Source: Candidatus Omnitrophota bacterium (GTDB lineage Bacteria; Ratteibacteria; UBA8468; B48-G9; DSTR01). Taken from it: a stretch of DNA of 15,859 nucleotides. The stretch covers positions 1-15,859 of the forward strand of contig JAMWDF010000038.1 in the NCBI GenBank assembly GCA_023818865.1, written 5' to 3'. The notes under the pieces are model-generated. The model did not search any database. It was not told the DNA's origin and saw nothing but the letters and a program-made list of their open reading frames with translations. This document shows positions 7,647 to 14,452 of the stretch, piece by piece; the first letter of the stretch is position 1, and each line of letters begins with the position of its first letter. The position numbers and the translations under genes are program-made.

Positions 7647-8561
7647 ATGGCTGACAGCGCAGAAAAACAGCGAGAAAAACTTTACAGCCTCTTGGGTGAT
7701 TTACCCGCCAGAGACAGGAAAATTACTGCTCGGGTGGTGGAAAAAAAGAAGTTTGATAGCTACTATCTGGAGAAGCTGGTTCTGGACTTAAATGGTCTGG
7801 AACCAGTGCCAGCTTACTTTGCCAGGCCAGAACATTTTGCCGGAAAAATCCCTGGCCTCCTTTATAACCATGCCCATGGCGGGAATTACGAATTGGGGAA
7901 GGACGAATTACTTTTTGGCCGGAAAGGCCTGCAGTCACCGCCTTATGGCCAAGCCTTAACTGAGGCTGGCTATGCGGTGCTCTGTATTGACTCCTGGTGT
8001 TTTGGGGAACGCCGGGGCAGAAGTGAAAGCGAAACTTTCAAGGAGATGCTCTGGAAAGGACAGGTCCTCTGGGGGATGATGGTTTATGACCATCTGAGAG
8101 CAGTTGATTATCTTGTTTCCCGGCCGGAAGTGGATGGCCAGAGGATAGCCACTATGGGGATTTCTATGGGTAGTACCATGGCCTGGTGGATAGCCGCGTT
8201 AGAACCAAGAGTGAAAGTCTGCGTTGACCTTTGCTGCCTGACAGATTTTCAGGCGTTGATAGAAAAGCGGGGCTTGGATGGCCACGGAATTTACTACTAT
8301 GTTCCTTCCCTCTTGAAACATTTCACCACTGCTCAGATTAACCGTTTGATTGCGCCCCGGGCCCACCTCAGTCTGGCTGGCGAATACGATTTTCTGACTC
8401 CGCCTGATGGTCTAGACCGAATTAACTGGGAGCTAAAAAAGATTTACGGAAAACTGGGGGCACCTTCTGCCTGGAAACTGAAACGTTATCCTATCGGCCA
8501 TTTTGAAACTGCGGAGATGCGGCAGGAAGTAATGTCCTTCTTGCGCCAGCACCTGGCCTGA
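7647..8561 (+). CDS. Alpha/beta hydrolase, dienelactone hydrolase / acetyl xylan esterase-like
   Basis: This 304-residue protein has no signal peptide and is therefore probably cytoplasmic. The nucleophile elbow is GISMG with Ser173. The likely acid is Asp248 in the GEYDFLTPP segment and the likely base His285 in YPIGHFET, the usual order for the fold. NHAHGGN at 74-80 lies where the oxyanion loop is expected. The sequence resembles the dienelactone hydrolase/acetyl xylan esterase group found in plant-glycan loci, so removing acyl groups from imported oligosaccharides is plausible but not shown. AAGGAGG lies 6 bases before ATG. The gene is alone on its strand, transcribed divergently from the first LacI gene. 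It meets the DUF4838 gene tail to tail with 30 bases between. Shared promoter elements suggest common control with the LacI cassette. Confidence 0.88.
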   Translation: MADSAEKQREKLYSLLGDLPARDRKITARVVEKKKFDSYYLEKLVLDLNGLEPVPAYFARPEHFAGKIPGLLYNHAHGGNYELGKDELLFGRKGLQSPPYGQALTEAGYAVLCIDSWCFGERRGRSESETFKEMLWKGQVLWGMMVYDHLRAVDYLVSRPEVDGQRIATMGISMGSTMAWWIAALEPRVKVCVDLCCLTDFQALIEKRGLDGHGIYYYVPSLLKHFTTAQINRLIAPRAHLSLAGEYDFLTPPDGLDRINWELKKIYGKLGAPSAWKLKRYPIGHFETAEMRQEVMSFLRQHLA

Positions 8562-8591
8562 AACTACTTTTTACTTCTTTGTCTGGCGCCT

Positions 8592-10427
8592 TTAGCCTGC
8601 GGCTACCTTAAACCAGTTATCAAGCCAGCGAGCCAGCATCTGAAAATCCAGGACTTCATGGAGGCTGTCTTCCTGCTGCTGGAGCCTTTTCTTTAACCGA
8701 CTCAGAGTTCTCCTGGCTTGATTCTTTTTCCCCTGCTTGAGCCGCCAGAATATTTCCAACCACCGAGTTAAGAACCAGTGGTGATGGAGCAATATCTGCC
8801 GGGAGCGATTCTTCGGCAATTGATAAAGGGGTTTAAGTTTGTTCCGAAGAAATAAAAGCGCCTTGGTTATTTCCTTTTCAGAATAATCCGCGGCTTTAGA
8901 TTTTAGCAAAAGACCGTAGAGGCCCTGGAAATAGTCAGCCACCAGTTTCCCATTATTTTCTCCGAAGGCGTGTTTCAGGTAATCGTTTCTTATTTCTTCC
9001 AATTGAACCTGTCTATTCCAGAGAGTCTTAGCCATTACCACCATCGGCAGGCCTGAAGGCCAAAATATTCTTTGGCTTTGACAGGAAAGCATTCCGTTTA
9101 AGCCTAAGTCTTTTAGGTCTTTCATATCCCGATAAATTACTTCTGGCAGATTGGCTCCCAGAAAATCCAGAGTCATACTCATAAAGTGGTAATCAAAGAG
9201 AAAAGAGTCTCCGGAAAAAGCTTTCTTCCAGGAGTAATAGTATTTCAGGTTTTCCTGATTAGTTCTTGGTCGGCCATCGGCTGAGATCAGGTTATGAGTT
9301 TTTTCATTGCATTCTTTGGCCGTTAATGGGTGGTAGTAACATCTGGTGATAGGGGCAAACATAAATATTAGATTATCGGCCTTCACCAGCTTGACCTTCC
9401 TGGGTGCTTGCAGAGTATTTTCATAACTGAGAAAAACTATTTTCGTTTGAGGATTAACATCTTTGGCTTTTTGGCTAACAGCCTTGATAAGCCGGGCGTA
9501 CCAGTCAGAGAGAGAAAGTTGGCGACACTTAGGACATTCACACCAGTTATGATGCGCGTCAGAAAGCCAGAAATGAAGGATATCTACTTCCGGATGTTTC
9601 TGGATATAGCTAACGATAAATCTAACCAGCTGATTAAAAGCCCTGAGATTGGCATAACACAACTCGGTATTAATGGGAATCTTCCCGAAAAGCTGCCTTT
9701 TGCCTCCAGTAAGAGCCATTAATACTTTTTTCCTCTCTGGGACTTTGCCAAGATATTCCCACCAACCCAGATTGGGTAATCCCAGAACCTCCGCTGTCCA
9801 GCCATGACCACACCTTTCCAGAATCAACCCTCTTTTTTTTATTTCTCGGATAATCTCCCGGTCCATTTTCTTTACAACCTGGAGGTTAATCTTCCGGCGA
9901 AGTTTCTTAAGGCTGGTACTTTGGTAAAACCTCTTCAGAAAGAAAAGGGAGTGTTGGAACTGAAGGAAATATTCGTTAAACCGGTGTTTCGCCATCCAGT
10001 CAATCATATTGAGAATATGTTCTTTGCCTGGATAGCCTTCAATGGTTATCCCGCGGTGAGCATAAGAGGCTTTTTCCCTGATGTTAAAACCGCTCGTCTT
10101 AATGCTGGCTAACTGGGGAATAACCTCGCCACCTCTGCCAGGAAAAAGAAAGGCAAATCCCAGTTTTTCCAGGTAAGCATAGACGGCAAAAAGGACGCTT
10201 CTGGGGTTAGAACCGGTAAGTAAGAGCCTGTCTTGGTCTGACCTTATCACAATCTCATCCTGGCTTTTCTCCTCTTCACTGAAAACCCAGATACCAACGC
10301 GATGGCCCAACTGGTTGACCGGGACCAAACGAAATCTCTGCCGGCTCGCTTTCTCCAGATACTTCTTCAACTCCTGAGCGGCTAGTTTTATCACTGGTTG
10401 ATTGGTTCGGTAGAAGATGTTTGTCAT
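8592..10427 (-). CDS. DUF4838-domain glycosidase-like protein
   Basis: This 611-residue protein has no signal peptide. Residues 1-100 form an alpha/beta domain like the non-catalytic N-domain of GH20/GH67 enzymes (PVIKLAAQELKKYLEKAS; SNPRSVLFAVYAYLEKLGF; GGEVIP). A barrel-like region follows (AHRGITIEGYPGKEHILNMIDWMAKHRFNEYF). It includes the DUF4838 signature HFWLSDAHHNWCECPKC at about 295, with a Cys-x-Cys-x-x-Cys group that may bind metal. The C-terminal 250 residues are helical. DUF4838 proteins sit in polysaccharide loci and are thought to act on uronic-acid or amino-sugar glycans; activity here is unproven. ATG overlaps the TGA of the upstream GH2-like gene (ATGA) and has GGAG upstream, so translation is coupled. 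Most relatives I know of are exported, so the lack of a signal peptide is notable. Confidence 0.82.
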   Translation of the reverse strand: MTNIFYRTNQPVIKLAAQELKKYLEKASRQRFRLVPVNQLGHRVGIWVFSEEEKSQDEIVIRSDQDRLLLTGSNPRSVLFAVYAYLEKLGFAFLFPGRGGEVIPQLASIKTSGFNIREKASYAHRGITIEGYPGKEHILNMIDWMAKHRFNEYFLQFQHSLFFLKRFYQSTSLKKLRRKINLQVVKKMDREIIREIKKRGLILERCGHGWTAEVLGLPNLGWWEYLGKVPERKKVLMALTGGKRQLFGKIPINTELCYANLRAFNQLVRFIVSYIQKHPEVDILHFWLSDAHHNWCECPKCRQLSLSDWYARLIKAVSQKAKDVNPQTKIVFLSYENTLQAPRKVKLVKADNLIFMFAPITRCYYHPLTAKECNEKTHNLISADGRPRTNQENLKYYYSWKKAFSGDSFLFDYHFMSMTLDFLGANLPEVIYRDMKDLKDLGLNGMLSCQSQRIFWPSGLPMVVMAKTLWNRQVQLEEIRNDYLKHAFGENNGKLVADYFQGLYGLLLKSKAADYSEKEITKALLFLRNKLKPLYQLPKNRSRQILLHHHWFLTRWLEIFWRLKQGKKNQARRTLSRLKKRLQQQEDSLHEVLDFQMLARWLDNWFKVAAG

Positions 10428-11497
10428 CGGTTTTCTCCGAAAAAAAGACTGCTTTTGGCAGATATCTGGCCAGTCAGCCGGCCAACATAGGTAACAAGAA
10501 TTTCCCTTCTTTCTCCAGGAAGGAGGGCAAAATAATTATCCTCTGGTCTGGCGCCTGGTGGCAAGTGAAGATAGACCGCCGGAGCGAATTTGTCAGTGGA
10601 GACAGAGATTTTCCACAGATTCTTGCCTTCTTTATTCACCTGGCATGAGACAACCGGCTGTTGAATTCTTAATCGTCGGAATTCCTTTGTCCGCAAAATG
10701 GCTGGCAAGATAGCCTGGCGGTTTACTCGGGCCATCCATAAAGTAGAGGTATCATCCTGGTCTCCTTTCTTGAAAGTGGCCAGCCTCTGGCGGGTCAGAG
10801 CCGGGCAGGAAATTCTCTTTTTCTTCAGGTGGCTAAGTTTGCCATCAAAGGAGAGCCAGCCATATTCTAAAAGCCCCTGCCCCGGCTTAGGTAGGTCGTT
10901 AGCTATGGTGAGTTGAATTCGCCCGTTTTCTTCCCGAAGGATGAGCCGCACCGGAGAAAGAGCCCTTTTGACAAAGTACCAGGAGATTTTTCGGCGCAGG
11001 TAATAGTCAATGATGGTCCAGCCAATTTCTCCCCAACAGTCTTCAAACATCCAGAAAAGGGCTCCATCACAATTTTCTCTTCGGCGAAAAGAATCTTGGG
11101 AGTAGCCGTACATCAACCCCTGGCAAAGTCCGCTGTAAAGCAAAGATTCATCAAGGGTAAGTTTTTCCGGGTCGGCGAAGTGCTTCCTGATGCCAGCCTC
11201 AACAGTGTTTTTCTCAAAGGTGTTGGTGTGGTGTTGCCAGACCTGACTATTTCGCTCAACCGGTTCTTCGCCAAAGTAGTCAACGACAGTCTCTTTCATC
11301 GGCTTGACATAAACATCCCTGATTATGGCCTGGCTGAAGGAACAGATTTTCGCCTGGCCGGCGAAAAGTAGCCCTTGATGAATATCCCCAGGGACAACCT
11401 GGCTAATCCAGCCTTGTTTCTCTTGAGAGATTCTCAGAAATTGTTCTTTCCCGCAACTTAAAGGTTCAGCCCGAAGTTCCCACTGGCCATTCAGCAA
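10424..11497 (-). pseudogene. GH2 beta-mannosidase-like protein with in-frame internal deletion
   Basis: The frame is open for 357 codons but matches only the two ends of a GH2 beta-mannosidase, a family usually around 800-900 residues long. Residues 2-50 resemble the first sandwich domain (LNGQWELR, PGDIHQGLLFAG). From about residue 53 the sequence is the end of the catalytic barrel and the C-terminal domains (VWQHHTNTFEK; DGALFWMFEDCWGEIGWTIIDYYLRRKISWYFVKRALSPV). The segment that should hold the acid/base Glu is absent. The nucleophile region is either missing or reduced to FSQA, so the product is probably inactive. A perfect hairpin marks the join. The start is TTG with a GGAAAG-type ribosome site; an in-frame TAG 30 bases upstream limits extension. 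It is translationally coupled to the DUF4838 gene. It could instead be an assembly collapse, or a maintained non-catalytic protein, since the frame is intact. Confidence 0.72.
11347..11367. repeat. Perfect 8-base hairpin at the deletion join of the GH2-like gene
   Basis: TTTTCGCC (11347-11354) and GGCGAAAA (11360-11367) are exact reverse complements with a 5-base loop. The hairpin covers the codons for LFAGQAKI, the last residues that align with the N-terminal GH2 domain, immediately before the sequence jumps to the C-terminal part. Confidence 0.7.
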
Positions 11498-11574
11498 GAA
11501 TTCTTTCCTTTCTTTGGGAACAATCCTCTATTTCCGGCTTGAAGGCACAGATTTCCCTGTCAAGTCTGACCTCT

Positions 11575-11646
11575 TTAATTTCCTATACCTACTGGGCTAA
11601 GAACCCGGAAAGGCACCTGTTCTCTGTCTTCTAATGGTATTTCCAT
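11575..11646 (-). CDS. Possible 23-codon leader peptide upstream of the GH2-like gene
   Basis: An ATG with TAAGGAGA directly upstream opens a 23-residue frame beginning MEIPLEDREQVPFRVL and ending in TAA. It lies 8 bases after a perfect TATAAT, so it would be the first frame on the transcript of the GH2-like/DUF4838 pair, about 78 bases before the TTG start. It may be a leader peptide, a remnant of the original 5' end of the damaged gene, or chance. I recognise no family. Confidence 0.2.
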   Translation of the reverse strand: MEIPLEDREQVPFRVLSPVGIGN

Positions 11647-11654
11647 TCTCCTTA

Positions 11655-11682
11655 ATTATACACCGAGCAGTTTTACTGGCAA
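11655..11682 (-). promoter_or_regulatory. Promoter of the GH2-like / DUF4838 pair
   Basis: On the minus strand, TTGCCA (11677-11682), a 16-base spacer and a perfect TATAAT (11655-11660) form a strong sigma70-type promoter. Transcription would start near 11648, giving a leader of about 150 bases before the TTG start of the GH2-like gene. No other promoter of this quality is seen in the 255-base gap 11498-11752. Confidence 0.6.
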
Positions 11683-11695
11683 CTTGTCTTGCCAG
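11676..11695. promoter_or_regulatory. Perfect inverted repeat over the -35 box, possible operator
   Basis: CTGGCAA (11676-11682) and TTGCCAG (11689-11695) are exact 7-base inverted arms with a 6-base centre. The first arm contains the -35 box of the GH2-like gene promoter. The site also lies 20 bases before the -35 box of the divergent second LacI gene, so a bound dimer could affect both. Its form differs from the CG-centred LacI-type sites, so a different regulator is possible. Confidence 0.45.
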
Positions 11696-11714
11696 GAAAT
11701 TTTTCTCCGACCCC

Positions 11715-11743
11715 TTGACAATGCTGTAACGATACAGTAAAAT
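11715..11743 (+). promoter_or_regulatory. Promoter of the second LacI gene, apparently leaderless
   Basis: TTGACA (11715-11720), a spacer of exactly 17 bases and TAAAAT (11738-11743) form a near-consensus promoter. The ATG starts 9 bases after the -10, so the transcript should begin within a few bases of it. An AGGGGGAG stretch lies in those 9 bases but would largely be upstream of the transcription start. Confidence 0.75.
11722..11739 (+). promoter_or_regulatory. Putative LacI-type operator inside the promoter spacer
   Basis: CTGTAACGATACAG (11724-11737) has perfect 5-base arms CTGTA/TACAG around a central CG and occupies most of the space between -35 and -10. One further pair (T11722/A11739) also matches. 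Position and CG centre are those expected for autorepression by a LacI-family protein. It aligns with the site before the first LacI gene at 11 of 18 positions. Confidence 0.6.
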
Positions 11744-11752
11744 AGGGGGAGC

Positions 11753-12826
11753 ATGGAAGGCCTACCTACTCTGCGGGATGTAGCCAGAAAGTCTGGGCTG
11801 GCTATCTCTACCGTCTCGGCGGTCTGCCGGGGGAAAGGCGCCTTTTACCACATTTCTCCGAAGACCCAGGCAAGAGTGTTGCGGATTGCCGAAGCAATCG
11901 GTTATCGGCCGAACCAACTGGCTGTTTCCCTGAAGACTGGCGTAAGCCGTTTTGTTCCAGTTTTGGGCCGAACCTACCGCGTCCCCATTACTCAAGAAAG
12001 ACAGCATAACATAGCCCAGTTGTTAACCCAGCAAGGCTTTCAAGTTCTTCTCTATGACTTCCACTGGTTTGACAGACAAGAAAAAAATCTCCTAGCCAGC
12101 GTCAGAGAAATTCCTTTCGCCGGGCTAATTGTTTCTGACCTGAACGAACCGCGGCTTCACCAGGAACTCTGGCCACTTTGGCGGAAGGTGCCCTGTATTC
12201 TTGTTGACTCTGGCCAGCCAGCTGGTTTTGACCATGTTTACCTGGACAGACACCAGGTCGCTTACCAGGCGGCTAGGCATCTTCTCCAGCATGGCTATCA
12301 ACGGATTGTTTATACCATCCCTGAAGGAAGGAACTACTGGCTGCTGAACGAACGAAGGCGCGGCTTTATCAAAGCGATGAAAGAATTCGGAAAAACAGTC
12401 GGACAGGAAAACTTTGTTTGGGTGAATCCCAAACCTGGGTGTTCTTACCAGCTAGGCCTGGAAATTGGCCAGAAGATAATAAGAAACAGGCCAGAAGCAG
12501 TCATGGCTTTAAATGACCAACTCGCCATTGGTCTGATTCGGGCTTTCTCAGAAAAAGGCCTTCGGGTACCAGAAGATATCGCCGTGGTTGGCTCAGAAAA
12601 TCTGCCAGAAGGACAGTTCTGTCAGGTCCATCTCACCACCGTTGATTTCCTGGCGGAAAAGGTCGCCACGGAAGTGGTAAACCTTTTCCGGAAAAGACTA
12701 GCGGGTGATTGGTCAGATTTTCCCAAGAAAATTGTTGTCTCTCCGCAAATAGTGGTAAGACGCTCCTGTGGCTGCTTGGGCCAGAAAACCTTGGAGGTGG
12801 CTGATGAAAAAGAAAGGAAGCAGTGA
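11753..12826 (+). CDS. LacI-family transcriptional regulator (cassette 2)
   Basis: This 357-residue repressor is a paralogue of the 6422-7489 product. The helix-turn-helix is at residues 6-26 (TLRDVARKSGLAISTVSAV). The hinge is around YRPNQLAVSLKTG. The effector domain contains YRVPITQERQ, LLYDFHWF, a LVDSGQPAGFDHVYLDR segment, MALNDQLAIGLIRAF and VVGSENLPEGQF. Effector-domain residues differ from the paralogue enough to allow a different or shifted inducer, while both probably bind related operators. The start cannot be moved far downstream without losing the helix-turn-helix, so the short distance from the -10 box to ATG is real. The last 23 bases overlap the pilin gene in another frame. 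It likely represses its own operon, which includes pilin, LamG and CBM9-like genes, and perhaps the divergent GH2-like pair. Confidence 0.94.
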   Translation: MEGLPTLRDVARKSGLAISTVSAVCRGKGAFYHISPKTQARVLRIAEAIGYRPNQLAVSLKTGVSRFVPVLGRTYRVPITQERQHNIAQLLTQQGFQVLLYDFHWFDRQEKNLLASVREIPFAGLIVSDLNEPRLHQELWPLWRKVPCILVDSGQPAGFDHVYLDRHQVAYQAARHLLQHGYQRIVYTIPEGRNYWLLNERRRGFIKAMKEFGKTVGQENFVWVNPKPGCSYQLGLEIGQKIIRNRPEAVMALNDQLAIGLIRAFSEKGLRVPEDIAVVGSENLPEGQFCQVHLTTVDFLAEKVATEVVNLFRKRLAGDWSDFPKKIVVSPQIVVRRSCGCLGQKTLEVADEKERKQ

Positions 12827-13622
12827 AGAAGTGGTTTTAAGGCAGGCTGGGTTTACTCTGATTGAGCTTCTGGTGGTCATTGCCATCATCGCTATTTTAG
12901 CCGCGATGCTGCTACCAGCGCTCTCCCGGGCGAGGGAAAGTGCCAGACGGGCGGTCTGTATCAACAACCTGAAACAGATTGGTCTGGCGCTGGCCATGTA
13001 TGTCCAGGATTACGATGACAATCTGCCCCCGAGAACCGCCACCCTTCCTGGATACAACGGTAATTGGCTGTGGAATCCAGGGTACGGTTATCATCCACTC
13101 GGGTATTTGATTCAAGGGTGGAGGACAACTGGGAGCGGCCGGTACCTCACAAAACCTCAAAGTTTCTTCTGTCCTAGTGGCCGCTGGGGAGCAGGAACCA
13201 GAGCCACGATGGCTAACTTCACCGGCTGGTTTGAACTGACTTCTGGCGGTTCTCCTCCAGGGACTGATGGAAGCGCCTCCAGCTACGCTTACAATATCCG
13301 GGGAGGCCAGTACTATTATGGTCCTTATTATCCCACCATTGCCGGAAAGATGAGCCGGTCAATTAAAGCTGGGTTTATTGCGGCGGCTGATGGTTACCGA
13401 CTTTATTCCCCTTATGGCGAAAATTATATGGGCAGGAACCATGCCGGGAAAGATGGTATTCCGGAAGGGTTTAATATCCTGTTTTTTGATGGTTCGGTGG
13501 TCTGGTTAAGTAACGCTGACCGAAGAATCTGCAATACTTCCGCTGAGGCTTACTACGACAACGTCTATAACACCACTGCCTCAGCCCTGTTTCAGTTAAC
13601 CCAATCCCAGGTGTATAAATGA
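12804..13622 (+). CDS. Type IV pilin-like protein, DUF1559 type, H-x-DG family
   Basis: This is a 272-residue prepilin. A short basic leader (residues 1-16) ends in a prepilin peptidase site, AG|FTLIELLVVIAIIAILAAM, so cleavage is expected after Gly16 with Phe17 exposed. The hydrophobic helix continues into SRARESARRAVCINNLKQIGLALAMYVQDY, typical of the DUF1559 group. Near the C-terminus, NHAGKDGIPEGFNILFFDGSVVWLS fits the family's H-x-DG motif. The middle is rich in Gly and Tyr. These proteins are greatly expanded in Planctomycetota and Lentisphaerota; their exact role is unclear, and they may be surface or secretion-system pseudopilins. I chose ATG 12804 over an upstream GTG: GGAGG lies 7 bases before it and the leader then has the normal length. 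The gene overlaps the LacI gene by 23 bases and the LamG gene by 4. Confidence 0.92.
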   Translation: MKKKGSSEEVVLRQAGFTLIELLVVIAIIAILAAMLLPALSRARESARRAVCINNLKQIGLALAMYVQDYDDNLPPRTATLPGYNGNWLWNPGYGYHPLGYLIQGWRTTGSGRYLTKPQSFFCPSGRWGAGTRATMANFTGWFELTSGGSPPGTDGSASSYAYNIRGGQYYYGPYYPTIAGKMSRSIKAGFIAAADGYRLYSPYGENYMGRNHAGKDGIPEGFNILFFDGSVVWLSNADRRICNTSAEAYYDNVYNTTASALFQLTQSQVYK

Positions 13623-14422
13623 GAGACAGAATCCTTGCCTGCTTAGCCTTTTTCCTCTCCCTGGTTTTCCCTGGCTCTCTGCTAGCCGGCTCAGCCCGGA
13701 TTGTCTTTCCTGGTCAGTTTCTCTTTGACCTCCAAGAAGCCACGGTGGAAGGCTGGGTTCTTTTTGATTTTGACCCGGCGCAGGTGGAAACAGGGGTCTG
13801 GCGAGGCATGGGGGCCTGGTTTGAGTTTACCGCCCCGAAAAGAGAAAATGACCTGGGTGCTTCCTTCAGCCTTATTTACGGTTTGAAAGCCACAGGCCGC
13901 CGGACGACTTCTGGTAGCGCTTGCTATCAGCGAGTAGGCTTTTCCATTGAGGGCAAGGAAGTGCCCCATCCCAGTCTTCTGGATTGTACCTCTTGGGGAA
14001 AGAATACCTGGCATCATGTAGCGGTTACTTGGAAAGACGGTCGGAACCTCGTCATTTATGTGGATGGCCAACAGGTAGACCGCCGGCAATATCCTTGGTC
14101 AATTGTCCGGGATATTCCTTCTCTGGCCCAGGTGGTGATCGGTTTCACCGGCTACATCGCCAAGAATGCGGTGGCAGTGGATGAGGTGCGGATCTCTCAA
14201 GTGGCCAGAAACCCTAAAGAATTAGGGTTTTTCACATTGCCCTTAAAGCCTGATCCAGCCACTCTGCTGCTGGAAAATTTTGAGAATCTGAGTGAAAAAA
14301 ATGGGAAACTTTCCACCCGACCGGAAGTGATAGCCGTCATTTCAGCACCGACGGAATATCCGGTTATTGGCGGGAAAATAATCCCGGGTAAGGCTGGTAA
14401 GGGACTTTTGCTTTATCCTTGA
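13619..14422 (+). CDS. Secreted LamG/concanavalin A-like lectin-fold protein (cassette 2)
   Basis: This 267-residue exported protein has a clear signal peptide (LACLAFFLSLVFPGSLLAG, residues 6-24). LamG features follow: ATVEGWVLFDF near 41, NTWHHVAVTWKDGRNLVIYVDGQQV near 127-150, VVIGFTGYIAKNAVAVDEVRISQVARN, and then LKPDPATLLLENFENL. The protein ends at GKAGKGLLLYP, the same abrupt C-terminal motif as in the paralogue at 5593-6336. It shares the whole domain plan with that paralogue but differs between residues 55 and 110, where it has extra Cys residues. The ATG overlaps the pilin stop codon (ATGA), so translation is coupled. A CBM9-like gene follows 30 bases later. A carbohydrate-binding surface or secreted partner role is inferred from fold and neighbours. 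Confidence 0.86.
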   Translation: MRDRILACLAFFLSLVFPGSLLAGSARIVFPGQFLFDLQEATVEGWVLFDFDPAQVETGVWRGMGAWFEFTAPKRENDLGASFSLIYGLKATGRRTTSGSACYQRVGFSIEGKEVPHPSLLDCTSWGKNTWHHVAVTWKDGRNLVIYVDGQQVDRRQYPWSIVRDIPSLAQVVIGFTGYIAKNAVAVDEVRISQVARNPKELGFFTLPLKPDPATLLLENFENLSEKNGKLSTRPEVIAVISAPTEYPVIGGKIIPGKAGKGLLLYP

Positions 14423-14452
14423 AAAGAAGATTCTTCAGACCTTGGGGGAAAA

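Noticed and set aside
8543..8589. GCGCCAG ... CTGGCGC inverted repeat at the convergent ends of the hydrolase and DUF4838 genes as a bidirectional terminator
   Set aside because: The arms are only 7 bases, the loop is 33 bases, and no T-run follows in either direction.
11498..11582. Extra coding frames in the leader before the GH2-like gene that might restore its 5' end by frameshift
   Set aside because: Short open stretches exist in other frames, but none shows GH2 sequence, and the TTG start already gives the normal beginning of the domain.
12768..12803. Upstream GTG start for the pilin adding 12 residues
   Set aside because: It has no ribosome site and gives an unusually long leader with Trp residues; ATG 12804 has GGAGG at the right distance and a typical short basic leader.
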